Part shown: in pieces, positions 1 to 9,311 of the stretch
How the letters are laid out: every line of letters begins with the position of its first letter
Numbering within the stretch: position 1 is the stretch's first letter
From: Celeribacter baekdonensis
GTDB lineage: Bacteria; Pseudomonadota; Alphaproteobacteria; Rhodobacterales; Rhodobacteraceae
Assembly (NCBI RefSeq): GCF_900102315.1
Contig: NZ_FNBL01000018.1
Location: 1-64,000 of the forward strand
Direction: 5' to 3'
DNA length: 64,000 nucleotides
Made by a program: the position numbers and the translations under genes
Notes under the pieces: model-generated
The model's input: only the letters and a program-made list of their open reading frames with translations
Told to the model about the DNA's origin: nothing
Databases searched by the model: none

Positions 1-168
1 CTGCGTGTAGGGTTCCATCCAATCCAGGATCTTCCCCTGCTCCGCCCAAAACGAAACCGGATCGCTCACCGAGCGCGCGTACATGTCGGTGTATTGGTCT
101 GCGGAAATATGTGCCTTCGAAGCAAATGCCTCTGAAGGAGCGGTCATTGTGGTGGTGTCCTCGGACAT
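1..168 (-). CDS. acsA: Acetyl-CoA synthetase, N-terminal part (gene runs off the left edge)
   Basis: The first 56 codons of a gene whose 3' part lies outside the window. The stretch FWAEQGKILDWMEPYTQ is typical of the N-terminal domain of AMP-forming acetyl-CoA synthetases, which activate acetate to acetyl-CoA in the cytoplasm. The ATG is preceded by a strong GGGAGG ribosome binding site at the usual distance, which fixes the start. The adenylation motifs and the C-terminal catalytic lysine are outside the window, so only the family assignment can be supported. A related acyl-CoA synthetase such as propionyl-CoA synthetase cannot be fully excluded. Confidence 0.85.
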   Translation of the reverse strand, partial: MSEDTTTMTAPSEAFASKAHISADQYTDMYARSVSDPVSFWAEQGKILDWMEPYTQ

Positions 169-615
169 GTCGCCTCCCAATTCTCAAATTCTGACGCGAC
201 CCTGCACAAGGCAGAGTCCCTTCCTCTGGCTCAGGTTTACAGAGTTTGATGTGAAAATGCCCGTAACTTGCTGCATTGCATAGATTTATTTGTAAATCAT
301 TTCACGAATACATGTCAATCTGTGTAAATTAACTTTACTAATCTGAATTGTCATGACTTTACAGATTGTTAGTTTCTATCTCTGCGGCGTAGTGAAATCT
401 TGAAATTGAGTGCTCACGTCGGATGTTTGGGGCGCTGAGCGCCCACATAGGTGCAGCCGTTAAGTGTCGGGCCAGAACGCTGCGATGCGGCATTGGAATG
501 TGCCGCTCGATGATCGACTCGCTTAAGGGGAATTGTTTCATCCGGCGGCAAACCTCCATGACGCCACGATGGCGCGCAGAAGTTTGACCAATTCGGACTA
601 CATTCTTCCACAAAG
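169..615. other. Intergenic region upstream of acsA
   Basis: No convincing gene is seen. The part next to acsA (about 250-420) is AT-rich and probably holds its promoter. The open frame on the minus strand between 359 and 670 has no ribosome binding site and an unnatural composition, and is taken as spurious. Confidence 0.4.
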
Positions 616-653
616 CGCCTCCCCGCATGCCTCGTGTGACATGCGGGGAGGCG
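616..653 (-). terminator. Stem-loop downstream of the chemotaxis gene
   Basis: A perfect 14-bp inverted repeat (CGCCTCCCCGCATG and its complement) with a 10-nt loop lies about 30 nt after the stop of the methyl-accepting chemotaxis gene. The T-tract is short on either strand. It is most likely an intrinsic or attenuating terminator for the leftward gene. Confidence 0.6.
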
Positions 654-684
654 TGTTTGGTACAGTTCACAGCTGTGAGGTCAT

Positions 685-2613
685 CTAAGATGCCAGCCTC
701 ACCTCTTCGCCTTCATTTGTCGTTTTGAGCACAGAGCTGTCACGCTCAAGGGCGGTGGCTTGAGCTTTTAGGGATTGCAAGGCCGCTGTGGTCTCTTCGA
801 ACATGGCCGCGTTGTGTTGTGTCACCTGATCCAGTTGGCTGACGGCTGTTGATATTTCCGCGAGACCGACAGCTTGTTCGGAAGCAGAGGTCGAAATGGT
901 CTGAACAAGGCCGTCCAAGCTTGCCACAAGGGTTTCAATCTCCGCGAGCGCATCCCCAGATGCATTCACGAGTTGCACGCCCTCGTCGACTTGACGCCCC
1001 GATGTTTCGATCAGTTTCGCAATTTCATTTGCCGCCTCAGAGCTGCGTTGTGCCAGGGCCCTCACTTCGGAGGCAACGACGGCAAAGCCCCGGCCCGAAT
1101 CGCCAGCTCGCGCGGCTTCAACGCCAGCGTTCAGGGCCAAGAGATTGGTTTGGAACGCGATGTCATCAATGACGCTGGTGATCTTGGAAATCTGGGTTGA
1201 GCTTTCTGCAATATCGTTCATGGCTTTGACTGTCCGCTGGACAACATGGCGACCTGCAGTTGAGCGGTCTTTGGTTTGGCCAACCGTGCCGGCAGCATCT
1301 TTTGCACTGCGGGCTGAGCTGTCTACAGAAGCGGCAAGTTCGGTGATCGCTGCCGCGGTTTCTTCAAGGGAGGCGGCCTGAGTTTCCGTACGACGGCTCA
1401 GATCTATCGCGGCGCTGTTGAGGTTGTCGGTTTCGCCAATGATGGTAGCAGCCCCTTCAACGATGGTGCTGGCCAAACGGCTGATTTTTTCAACGGCATC
1501 ATTGAAGTCGGTGCGCAGTTTTACATATTCAGGCGGAAAGTCTTCTTTGATGCGCACGGTCAAATCGCCGCGTGACATAGCGCCGAGGCCCGCCGCAAGC
1601 GTTGACACGACGCGCTGTTGATTTCTGAGGTTTCGTTCGCGTTCGGCTTCGGCTTCGGCACGCTCCGCCTCTTTCTCCTGGCGGGCCTTTTCTTGTTCTT
1701 TGCGACGGCTTTCCGCAACGGCGGATTCACGGAGTTTGGCCTGATGCTCTCGCTCCGCGGCGTCTTCCCGTTCGCGCGCCATGGCGGCGTCTTTTTCGAT
1801 TTGAGCCTGTGCAAGTTCTGCACGCTCAACAAGGGCTACCCTAAAGATTTCAAGGACGCGGGCCATTTCGCCAATTTCACTTTTGTTGTTGGTCATCGGC
1901 ACTTCAGTGTGGGTGTCGCCTTGGGACATGGCAGACATACGTGCCTTTAAGGCGTCAAGAGGGTGTGTGACACTTCGGACAAGGAAAGTGGAGGTGAGCC
2001 CGAGCGCGATGAGCGCCGCCGCCAGAACGCCATGGCTGATGGCTCTCATATCAGCAAGATCATCATAGATGTCAGACATGTACGAGCCCGTGCCAATGAT
2101 CCAACCCCAAGGCTCATATTCGCGCACAAAACTGATTTTTTCATCGTCGCCGCTGCCGTCCGGTTTGTCGAAGTAATACGTCAACGCACCGCGACCTTTG
2201 GTGGTGGCAATTTCGATCATTTCCTGAAAAATATAGGTGCCGTGGGTGTCTTTGATGTCGGTCTGATCGGTGCCGTTCAGCTCTGGCTTGATCGGATGGG
2301 CGATCATGATGTTTTGGTCATTCAAGACAAAGAAGTAGCCGCTTTCGCCATAGCGCATCTTCATCATGGTCTCCTGGCCAAGGGTGATGGCTTGCTCGTG
2401 TGTGAGAGCGCCGGCTTTCGCCTGATCGTCGATCTCAATGAGGGTCGCGATGGCGGTATCAACAACATCACTTAGGTGTTGTTCACGCATGGCGAGCGCG
2501 GAATTGTAGGCGAGATTCAATAGAATTTCTGTAAGTACTGCGATCAGAACGACGGCAATCACGACGATGGCGTAGATTCGGACTGATAGTTTTGACAGCT
2601 GAGCGCGAATCAT
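685..2613 (-). CDS. Methyl-accepting chemotaxis protein with single-Cache sensor and HAMP
   Basis: A membrane chemoreceptor that passes a periplasmic ligand signal to CheA/CheW. From the N-terminus: a membrane segment (about residues 8-32); a periplasmic sCache_2-like domain (about 35-185) with the GESGYFFVL motif; a second membrane segment; a HAMP domain; and a charged Ala/Glu/Arg coiled coil that leads into a second HAMP-like stretch. The conserved hairpin tip [20 protein letters not shown] lies in the C-terminal signalling domain. The ATG at 2613 is chosen because AAGGGGATCGAG directly precedes it; an in-frame ATG 13 codons upstream lacks such a site. No CheR/CheB pentapeptide tether is present at the end (EEVRLAS). 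It has no chemotaxis neighbours, so it is probably an orphan receptor. Confidence 0.95.
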   Translation of the reverse strand: MIRAQLSKLSVRIYAIVVIAVVLIAVLTEILLNLAYNSALAMREQHLSDVVDTAIATLIEIDDQAKAGALTHEQAITLGQETMMKMRYGESGYFFVLNDQNIMIAHPIKPELNGTDQTDIKDTHGTYIFQEMIEIATTKGRGALTYYFDKPDGSGDDEKISFVREYEPWGWIIGTGSYMSDIYDDLADMRAISHGVLAAALIALGLTSTFLVRSVTHPLDALKARMSAMSQGDTHTEVPMTNNKSEIGEMARVLEIFRVALVERAELAQAQIEKDAAMAREREDAAEREHQAKLRESAVAESRRKEQEKARQEKEAERAEAEAERERNLRNQQRVVSTLAAGLGAMSRGDLTVRIKEDFPPEYVKLRTDFNDAVEKISRLASTIVEGAATIIGETDNLNSAAIDLSRRTETQAASLEETAAAITELAASVDSSARSAKDAAGTVGQTKDRSTAGRHVVQRTVKAMNDIAESSTQISKITSVIDDIAFQTNLLALNAGVEAARAGDSGRGFAVVASEVRALAQRSSEAANEIAKLIETSGRQVDEGVQLVNASGDALAEIETLVASLDGLVQTISTSASEQAVGLAEISTAVSQLDQVTQHNAAMFEETTAALQSLKAQATALERDSSVLKTTNEGEEVRLAS

Positions 2614-3049
2614 CTCGATCCCCTTGAATTGTATGGCGTTTGGGAACACCATGAGGGGAGCATCTTAACAATCAGTGCATCGATGTGCGTTTCGCAACAC
2701 GAGAAAATGCATTCAGCGTTCGCCCAAGGGAGGGGCCGCCTTTGCGGCCCGGTTGATAATTCATTTGGTGATAAAATATTTATTTTTCAATGATTTATGA
2801 TGTTTCCGCGCAGGGGGAGTGCATGTGGCTATGACATTGTTGTAATGGGGGCGTTAAAGATAGATTTCTTAAAATTTTACATCTCTGATGTGGGCAACCC
2901 ACAACGAAAGCCCACAGCGAAAGAACGTGCTTCCACTTGCGCTACCCAAACAGGTCACACCTAAACCGGCCAAGGCGCAGATGGCCATTTGGGGTTCAAA
3001 CCCAAAGGCATCATCCCATTCCAGTCAGGCCTATGCCTCGGATTGTGGG
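2614..3049. other. AT-rich intergenic region between the chemoreceptor and pqiC
   Basis: The part from about 2755 to 2885 is AT-rich and is the likely promoter region of the leftward chemoreceptor gene. A GGGCCGC/GCGGCCC hairpin with a 4-nt loop sits at 2733-2750, in what would be the receptor's 5' leader. It has no T-tract on either side, so it is not called a terminator. The long plus-strand frame starting near 2888 is antisense to pqiC and is not considered a gene. Confidence 0.4.
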
Positions 3050-3619
3050 TCAGCGAGACAGCTCTTGAGTGATCTTTTGGGCCAGTTGACGCATAGCAAG
3101 GCCAGAGGCGGCGGCAATGCCTGCGGGCGAGGTGTCGGCAAGCGGGACGGCGATGTCAAACCGCACGATCCGTTCGCGCACGACATGATCATAGGACGAA
3201 ATCGCGAATTGGCCTTTGAGGTCAAACTGACCCGAAGCGCGCGCCACCATTTCGGAGACGCGCACCTCCACAGCCGCCTGCGCCGGGGTGGCCAAGGGCC
3301 AAGGTTCCGCCGCTACGGTGGCCGATCCGGCTCGACCAATGGTATCGGCCAGCAACAGCGTTACAGCGCGCACTGGCTCATCCGCCCAAGCCGCACCTTT
3401 GACCGGGGTCAGTGCGCCGTCACCGCTCTCCAAAAGGATCTGCGACTCCTCAGCATAGGCCGGAAGCGACACGTCGCGCACCTCAAGGGTTGCAACCCGC
3501 AACCGCACCGGCGCTGCGGTCTCCGCCGGGGCCGTGTCGATCAAATAGCGCGGATCGGTGCCGCCACAGGCGGTCAACAGCAAAAGGGCAAGCGGGAGAA
3601 AACGAAACATATCGGTCAC
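3050..3619 (-). CDS. pqiC: PqiC-type ABC transport auxiliary lipoprotein
   Basis: A predicted outer-membrane lipoprotein of the Pqi intermembrane lipid transport system. It has a short hydrophobic signal and the lipobox LLTAC (Cys near residue 18), followed by a domain of about 170 residues as in the PqiC/DUF330 family. The GTG start overlaps the pqiB stop as GTGA, which argues for translational coupling; an ATG three codons later is an alternative. It is the last gene of the pqiA-pqiA-pqiB-pqiC operon, and PqiC is known to anchor PqiB at the outer membrane. Confidence 0.85.
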   Translation of the reverse strand: MTDMFRFLPLALLLLTACGGTDPRYLIDTAPAETAAPVRLRVATLEVRDVSLPAYAEESQILLESGDGALTPVKGAAWADEPVRAVTLLLADTIGRAGSATVAAEPWPLATPAQAAVEVRVSEMVARASGQFDLKGQFAISSYDHVVRERIVRFDIAVPLADTSPAGIAAASGLAMRQLAQKITQELSR

Positions 3620-5721
3620 CGTCCAAACAAGAGGGAATTGGGGTTGCGTTCAATGGCGCGGGCGAGCTTGCTCAGCGCTTGTGCCGCTGCGCGCACGTCA
3701 CGCAGGGACGAGAGCGTTTCGCGGTTGAAACTGGATTGGCTGCCATAGCCCGCGAGGGTCTTTTCGGCCTCGGCCACAAGGGATTCGATCCGGGCAGACA
3801 GTTCCGGCAGGCTCTGCGCCGCCTGTTCAATCGCCGATGCGGCATCGCGGGCAGAGGACAGCGTGGCGTTGGTGTTTTCGACCACGCCGCCCGCGCGCAA
3901 TTCGGCCAAGGCGCTGCGCGCTTCATCCAAAGCGGCGGTCAGGCTTGCGGGCAGGGCGCGGGCGTCCGGCGTGTCGATCAACCGATCCGCCCCGTCCAAA
4001 AACGCCCCCGCAGAGGCGAGGAATTGTTCGACCTCAAGCGAATTGGCCTTGTCGGTCAATTTTTGTAAATCGGCCACCAGTTGCGGCAACTCCGCCGTGG
4101 CGCCTTCGATGTCGGCGGCCACGTCTGTGACCGATGTCGCGGCTTCTTCGGCAGCGTCCAGGGCGGCGACGAGCTTGCCCACCGCGTCCGCTTGCCGCAA
4201 CTCTTCGGACACTGCGCGCAACTCGGAAACGGCGGCTTTCAACTCGGCGGGGAGGGCCTGCGTGTCGGGGCTGCCGAGCAACCCGCGCGCGTCATCCAAC
4301 AGCGCGACAAATGCATCAGGTGCGGCGCGCAGGGTTTCGTCGCCCGCAAGGCTTTCGACGGCGGCGAGCGTGGCGATGGTTTGATCCAACAACTCCTCGA
4401 CCGGCAGGTCATTGACCCGTTTCAACAACCCCTCGGCAGTCGCGCCCACATCCGGTAAATCAGAGGGCACGGAGGGCAAAAGCGGCGCGGATTCGGAGAA
4501 AATCCCAAGAATCGCCGGGCTTGCGTCCGGGATATCCGCGAGTTCGATCACCAGCGAGGTGTTGAACAGGCTTTGCGAAGCCAGCCGCGCGCGCAGCCCG
4601 CCTTTGACGGCATTGGCGAAAAACGCGATGGTTTCTGCGGCGGGGGCGTCGGCAGCCAGACCGAGGCGCTGCGGATCAATCGAAATCATCGCGCGCAATT
4701 TGACCGCAGGGCCATCGGGCATGTCTTCGATGAAAGCGCCAATATCAGAAACCGCACCAATGCGCACGCCGCGATAGAGCACGGGTGAGCCTGCGGACAG
4801 GCCGCTGACGGATTCATCAAACTCGACCGTCAAATCGACAGCATTGTCGATGGTCTCGCTGAACACACTGTCGCGCGCCTCTTCTTCGCCCTCGAACAGA
4901 TCAAAAACCTGCCCGGGTCGCACCGGACCTCCGCCGGAAAACACCGTGTCAAAGGCCAACCCGCCGCGCACAAGACTGGCGACCGAGTCAACCGAAAGAT
5001 TAAGGCCGCTTGGGCCAAAATTGACTGAGAAACCAGAGGTTTGCCAAAATCGCGTGGCGGAGGTGAGGCGTGTGTCATAGGGCGCGTTGATAAAGGCGTC
5101 GACCATCACGCCCGAGCCATTGTCGATCAGGCGCGGGCTTTCGATTTTGCCGACTTCGATGCCTTTGTGAAAAATCGGCGCGCCGGGGGTGAGTTGTGAT
5201 CCAGACGCCGTGCGCAGGGTGATTTTTGTGCCTTTCATACCGGGCAAGACCAAGGGCGTGTCATCGCGTCCGACAAATTTGGTGGTGCCTGCGCCGGGGG
5301 CGGGGTCGAACGCGGCCTGAATATAGGCGCCCGAAAGCACGGTAGAGAGGCCGGAAATGCCGCTGGCGGAGACTTCCGGGCGCACGACCCAGAATTCGGC
5401 ATCGTCGGGCAAGGACTCCGCCACGGTCCGATCAATCCGCGCGCCGATCACAACCGAGGTCAGATCGGCGGAAAAGGACACGTCTTCGACCAGGCCGATG
5501 GTGACATCCCGGTAGCGCAGAGCGGTTTCATTTGCGGTGATGCCGGCTGCGTTTTCAAACAGAATTTCAATGCGTTGACCCCGTTCGGCCCAGCTTTGCC
5601 AGGCAATGAAAAGCGTCACGGCCAAGGCCGCCAATGGCACCAACCAGACATAGGACAGGTTGCGCCATGCCGAGCGTTTCGGACCTTCGACCACCATCTC
5701 TGTTGGCTGCACATCACTCAC
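3616..5721 (-). CDS. pqiB: PqiB-type MCE-domain intermembrane transport protein
   Basis: A protein with one N-terminal membrane segment (about residues 22-42) followed by repeated MCE domains. The repeats show the recurring pattern of G-x-x-V-x-Y/F-R-G/D-V-x-I-G, for example TALRYRDVTIGLV, PIFHKGIEVGKIES and PVLYRGVRIGAV. Three MCE repeats are visible in about the first 400 residues. The last 280 residues are rich in Ala, Leu and Glu with regular heptads, expected for the PqiB coiled-coil needle that spans the periplasm. At 701 residues it is longer than E. coli PqiB, mainly in the coiled coil. It lies 10 nt after the second pqiA gene. Its family role is lipid trafficking between the inner and outer membranes. 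Confidence 0.93.
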   Translation of the reverse strand: MSDVQPTEMVVEGPKRSAWRNLSYVWLVPLAALAVTLFIAWQSWAERGQRIEILFENAAGITANETALRYRDVTIGLVEDVSFSADLTSVVIGARIDRTVAESLPDDAEFWVVRPEVSASGISGLSTVLSGAYIQAAFDPAPGAGTTKFVGRDDTPLVLPGMKGTKITLRTASGSQLTPGAPIFHKGIEVGKIESPRLIDNGSGVMVDAFINAPYDTRLTSATRFWQTSGFSVNFGPSGLNLSVDSVASLVRGGLAFDTVFSGGGPVRPGQVFDLFEGEEEARDSVFSETIDNAVDLTVEFDESVSGLSAGSPVLYRGVRIGAVSDIGAFIEDMPDGPAVKLRAMISIDPQRLGLAADAPAAETIAFFANAVKGGLRARLASQSLFNTSLVIELADIPDASPAILGIFSESAPLLPSVPSDLPDVGATAEGLLKRVNDLPVEELLDQTIATLAAVESLAGDETLRAAPDAFVALLDDARGLLGSPDTQALPAELKAAVSELRAVSEELRQADAVGKLVAALDAAEEAATSVTDVAADIEGATAELPQLVADLQKLTDKANSLEVEQFLASAGAFLDGADRLIDTPDARALPASLTAALDEARSALAELRAGGVVENTNATLSSARDAASAIEQAAQSLPELSARIESLVAEAEKTLAGYGSQSSFNRETLSSLRDVRAAAQALSKLARAIERNPNSLLFGR

Positions 5722-5731
5722 GGCATTGTCC

Positions 5732-6367
5732 TCATTCTACGTCCTCGTTACGCGCGTCCCAGATCAGGCGCTCATCAAAACTCAAGGCGGCCATCATAGT
5801 GAAGGCAACGGAAAGTGCAAAGCTGACCGCCGCAATCCCCGGCGTGATCGTGGCGGCAAAATCCAACCGCACCAGCGAAGAGAGGATCGCAACCACAAAC
5901 ACATCAATCATCGACCAGCGTCCAATAAATTCGACAATTTCAAACAGGGTGTGACGGCGATGCATCGGCATGTGGACTTTGCGTGTCACCGACAGGCCAA
6001 GGTAAATAATCGCAATGAATTTGGCGATCGGGATCACGATGGAGGCGAAGAACACGATACCCGCCACGCCATAGGAGCCGTGATGCATCAGTTCGATCAC
6101 CCCACCGAGAATGGTGTTTTCCGTGGTTTTCCCAAGACTGGCCGTGGAGAGCATCGGGTAGAGATTGGCCGGAATATAGATGACGATCCCGGCGATGAGC
6201 CAAGCCCAGACCTTTTGCAAACCATCGACATCGCGGGCACGCAGACGCGCGCCACAGCGGGCACATCGCGCCACGCCGGGCCGGTCCACCTTGCCACAAT
6301 GAGTGCAGCCGATCAGACCCGCATCACGGGCTGTCAGGATCGGCGGCGCGCTTCTAAGGTTTTCCAA
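5732..6367 (-). CDS. pqiA: PqiA family membrane protein, second half
   Basis: An inner-membrane protein matching the C-terminal half of E. coli PqiA: a zinc-ribbon-like pair of CxxC motifs near the N-terminus (CTHCGK and CARCGA) followed by about four hydrophobic segments. The annotated start is a TTG inside the end of the preceding pqiA gene (34-nt overlap), so the exact start is uncertain. In E. coli both halves form one polypeptide; here they are two overlapping genes. The product is thought to form the inner-membrane part of the Pqi lipid transporter together with PqiB. Confidence 0.85.
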   Translation of the reverse strand: MENLRSAPPILTARDAGLIGCTHCGKVDRPGVARCARCGARLRARDVDGLQKVWAWLIAGIVIYIPANLYPMLSTASLGKTTENTILGGVIELMHHGSYGVAGIVFFASIVIPIAKFIAIIYLGLSVTRKVHMPMHRRHTLFEIVEFIGRWSMIDVFVVAILSSLVRLDFAATITPGIAAVSFALSVAFTMMAALSFDERLIWDARNEDVE

Positions 6368-6978
6368 ACGGTCACTCTACTCATAAAATTATCTTTCAGC
6401 ACGGTCACGATGACCAGCGCCACAAAGGCCCAAAACGCCGGGCCCAGCGAGACATGCGCCAGCCCCGCGACTTTCACCAACGCCACCGCAACGCCAACGA
6501 TAAACACCTCAGCCATGGCCCAGGGCCGCAGCGCTTCGGCCACTCGAAACGCATGAACCGCATGGCGTGCCGGGTGCCAACCAAAGGCCATCGGTCCCAG
6601 TACATAAAGCAGTGTCAAAAACCGGGTCACTGGCAAAACCACAATCAAAGCAGCCATGGCCAGCGTCAGCGGCGCGGTCAATCCGGTGGCATAGGCCATC
6701 ACCGTGTCCAACAAAGAACTGCGCCGGACCATGCCCGCCGCGCCCAATTCGAGAAAGGGGAAAAACACCGCCGCAATCATCAGGATCAGAGCGGCCAAGG
6801 CCAACATGATGATGCGGGTCATCGCCAAGGGCCGCGGCGCTTCGATCACCGTATGACAGCGCGGGCAAGAGGCCGTGTCTCCGACCGAGACAGTGCGATC
6901 CACCAGCAAGGCATCACAGGCCGGGCAAGCCAACATCGCATCCGGGTCAGGGAGGTGGGGAGAGATGAGTGCGGTCAT
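6334..6978 (-). CDS. pqiA: PqiA family membrane protein, first half
   Basis: The first gene of the pqi operon and equivalent to the N-terminal half of E. coli PqiA. It has a zinc ribbon made of two CxxC pairs (CPACDA near residue 18 and CPRCHT near residue 38) and about four membrane segments. The downstream pqiA half starts inside its 3' end. The ATG is preceded by an AGGG element. The two-gene arrangement looks genuine rather than a sequencing frameshift, because each half has its own zinc ribbon and the frames overlap with normal composition. Confidence 0.88.
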   Translation of the reverse strand: MTALISPHLPDPDAMLACPACDALLVDRTVSVGDTASCPRCHTVIEAPRPLAMTRIIMLALAALILMIAAVFFPFLELGAAGMVRRSSLLDTVMAYATGLTAPLTLAMAALIVVLPVTRFLTLLYVLGPMAFGWHPARHAVHAFRVAEALRPWAMAEVFIVGVAVALVKVAGLAHVSLGPAFWAFVALVIVTVLKDNFMSRVTVWKTLEARRRS

Positions 6979-7422
6979 CTGATCAGTCTACCCTGTCGCG
7001 CAAGTGTTGAAAAGCGGCGCAGCCCCCGTCGTGATCTTCCGGCTTCTCGGTGTTCAATAGGGGGTGTTCAACAGGGGGGTATTCAATAGGGGCCCAATCC
7101 ACGCGTTCGGCGCAGGCGATGCGCGGGGTTTCGCGCAGAGGGGAGATAAAAGGCCGCTTTACGCGGAAGCAACCTTGTTTTTCCACAAAACCGGCGAAAA
7201 ACCCCGATTCCGTCCCTGATAAACCCGCGAAAAATCGCCAGTTCTCAATCGGTTCTACAGATTTATGTGGCGGTGCAGCGAAACTAAACATATTTGACGG
7301 ATGTCACGGAACTGTCATGCGAGTGAGTCGCATGCAGGGATGATGTGAGTCTGAAAAATGAGTCTGGGAAACCAGGGTCGAGAAACCAAGTCGGGAAGCC
7401 AGTTCGGTTCAATGTTTGCGCA
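6979..7422. promoter_or_regulatory. Divergent region between pqiA and opgG, with three 14-15 bp direct repeats
   Basis: The two operons diverge here, so both promoters should lie inside. At 7051-7092 there are three near-identical direct repeats of about 14-15 bp (TGTTCAATAGGGGG, TGTTCAACAGGGGGG, TATTCAATAGGGG). They could be binding sites for a regulator. They also fall in an open minus-strand frame (7291-6983) that stops 4 nt before the pqiA ATG and would read P-I/V-E-Y/H-P repeats. That frame lacks a ribosome binding site and is not called. No match to a named operator is claimed. Confidence 0.4.
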
Positions 7423-9081
7423 ATGTCAGTAAAGTCACTCTCATCTGATGCGGGCTTGTCCCGTCGTTCCGTTCTTGCCACGTTGTCGGGGTCTGTGGCC
7501 GCCGTCGCTTTGGCGCGCACCGCTTGGGCACAAGACGTGGCCCCAACGGCGGACACACCAGAAGTCAGCGCGCCTGTCCCAGAGGTCATGCCCGAACCTG
7601 TGGCCGAACCTATCGGGCCACAGCCGTTTTCGTTTGACTGGTTGGACGCGCGCATGGCTCAGGCGTCGCAGTCCGACTATCAGGCCCCTGTTGCCGCGCC
7701 CGAGGTGATCACGGATCTCGATTACGATGACTACCGCAAGATTCAGTTTAACCCCACGCGCGCGCGCTGGCGGAATGAGGGCGTGTTGTTCCAAGTTCAC
7801 GCGTTCCATCCGGGTTGGCTCTACAAAGACACAGTGACGATTCACGAAGTTGTGGACGGGATGCAGACGCCGATGGCGTTTTCCACCGACGATTTCCTCT
7901 ATTATGAAGATTTGGCGGCGCGTGTGTCACCCCATGTTGCCTTGCCCGGTGTGGCGGGCTTTCGGTTGAACACGCCGCTCAATCGCGCGGACAAGTTTGA
8001 CGAGTTGGTGGCCTTTGTCGGCGCCTCCTATTTCCGCGCCTTGGCGCGCGATAGCAGCTATGGCCTGTCGGCACGGGGGCTTGCCATCAACACCGGGCTG
8101 GGCGGCGAAGAAGAATTCCCGCGCTTTACCGAGTTTTGGTTGGAACGCCCCGCCGCAGGGCAAGAGACGGTGGTGTTTTATGCCGCGCTCGAAAGCCCGT
8201 CTTGCACTGGCGCGTATCGGTTTGTCATTCGTCCGGGCGAGGAAACGGTGATTGATGTCACCGCCAAGCTACATTTCCGCCGCGATGTGGAACAATTGGG
8301 TGTGGCCGCGCTGACGTCGATGTTCCTGTTCGACGAAAAGAATAGCGACGCCTTTGACGATTATCGCCCGCAAGTCCATGACAGCAACGCCTTGATGGTG
8401 GTGCGCCGCGATGGCGATGTGCTCTGGCGTCCGCTCAACAACCCGCCGCGTCTGGCAAGCTCGTATCTGAGCGAACCGAACCTTAAATCCTTTGGCTTGA
8501 TCCAACGTGACCGGGCGTTTGAGGATTACCAAGACGCCGGGGCCCATTATCAGGACCGCCCCTCTGTGTTGATCGAACCGCAAGGCGATTGGGGTCCGGG
8601 TGCAATCCGTTTGGTCGAAATCCCGTCCGATCTGGAAGGCAACGACAATATCGTCAGCTTCTGGGTGCCGAGCGAGAAACCGAAAGCCGGCGAGGCGCGC
8701 GAATATGCGTATCGTCTGCGGTGGGGGGCGCTTGGCACCGACCGCGACGGGGATCGCGCATGGATTGTCAATACTTTGGCGGGCCATGGCGGCACCTCTG
8801 GCGTCTCCGGCACCAAGGTTTCGCTGCGCAAATTCGTCATTGATTTTGACGGCGGGTTGATGGCAGGACTGCCTGCGGATGCTGAGATGGAGCCGGTCGT
8901 GACCCTGTCGCACGGCAAAATCCAACATATCGCCCTCTCCAAAATCGAAAACACCACGCGCTGGCGTCTGGTGATTGATGTCGATGGCGGCAATGAGCGG
9001 CTGGTTGAACTTGTGGCCCATGTCGCGGGCTTTGGACGGAAACTGACGGAAACATGGATTTATCAATGGGTACGCACATGA
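7423..9081 (+). CDS. opgG: Periplasmic glucan biosynthesis protein OpgG (MdoG family) with Tat signal
   Basis: A periplasmic protein needed to shape or branch osmoregulated periplasmic glucans. It begins with a twin-arginine signal (LSRRSVLATL at residues 12-21, cleavage near TAWA-QD) and a Pro-rich linker. The MdoG domain (FSFDWLDARM, then DYDDYRKIQFNPTRARW) fills the rest. The ATG at 7423 places the RR motif at a normal distance from the N-terminus. An in-frame GTG at 7345 with an AGGGA element upstream would add 26 residues and remains possible. It is followed by overlapping opgI and then opgH and opgC, the order known in R. sphaeroides. Confidence 0.9.
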   Translation: MSVKSLSSDAGLSRRSVLATLSGSVAAVALARTAWAQDVAPTADTPEVSAPVPEVMPEPVAEPIGPQPFSFDWLDARMAQASQSDYQAPVAAPEVITDLDYDDYRKIQFNPTRARWRNEGVLFQVHAFHPGWLYKDTVTIHEVVDGMQTPMAFSTDDFLYYEDLAARVSPHVALPGVAGFRLNTPLNRADKFDELVAFVGASYFRALARDSSYGLSARGLAINTGLGGEEEFPRFTEFWLERPAAGQETVVFYAALESPSCTGAYRFVIRPGEETVIDVTAKLHFRRDVEQLGVAALTSMFLFDEKNSDAFDDYRPQVHDSNALMVVRRDGDVLWRPLNNPPRLASSYLSEPNLKSFGLIQRDRAFEDYQDAGAHYQDRPSVLIEPQGDWGPGAIRLVEIPSDLEGNDNIVSFWVPSEKPKAGEAREYAYRLRWGALGTDRDGDRAWIVNTLAGHGGTSGVSGTKVSLRKFVIDFDGGLMAGLPADAEMEPVVTLSHGKIQHIALSKIENTTRWRLVIDVDGGNERLVELVAHVAGFGRKLTETWIYQWVRT

Positions 9082-9308
9082 TGATGCACGGGTCTCTTTC
9101 TGATGCGGCGCAGGACGCGCAAGCGCGGGCCGTCGACACGCGTCACGCGGAGATTTTGCGTGCGGCGCGCCTGCCTCATGCGCCTTTGGCGATGCCCCGG
9201 CAAGTGATCGAACGGTCCCTTGCGGATGTCGTTGCAAACACGCCGCTTTTGTCGCGCCTCATCGGGGGGCTCGCCTCCGGTATCGGTCGCACTGCGCGTG
9301 GCAGATAA
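9078..9308 (+). CDS. opgI: Small OpgI-like protein between opgG and opgH
   Basis: A protein of about 76 residues that starts with an ATG overlapping the opgG stop (ATGA) and ends 3 nt before opgH. Two further ATG codons follow immediately, so the first residue is uncertain. It has no membrane segment or known catalytic motif; the end is basic (GIGRTARGR). It is named by position: the R. sphaeroides operon for these glucans is opgGIHC, and opgI is the small gene at this place. Its biochemical role is not known to me and nothing in the sequence suggests one. Confidence 0.7.
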   Translation: MMMHGSLSDAAQDAQARAVDTRHAEILRAARLPHAPLAMPRQVIERSLADVVANTPLLSRLIGGLASGIGRTARGR

Positions 9309-9311
9309 CAA

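Noticed and set aside
359-670. 103-residue open frame on the minus strand upstream of acsA
   Set aside because: No ribosome binding site; it includes the terminator hairpin and an unnatural Arg/His composition.
2888-3748. 286-residue open frame on the plus strand
   Set aside because: It is antisense to pqiC, has biased composition (Arg, Gly, His) and no domain or ribosome binding site.
5660-6556. 298-residue open frame on the plus strand
   Set aside because: Antisense to the two pqiA genes, whose membrane and zinc-ribbon patterns are clear.
8269-9237. 322-residue open frame on the minus strand
   Set aside because: Antisense to opgG and opgI; no recognisable motif.
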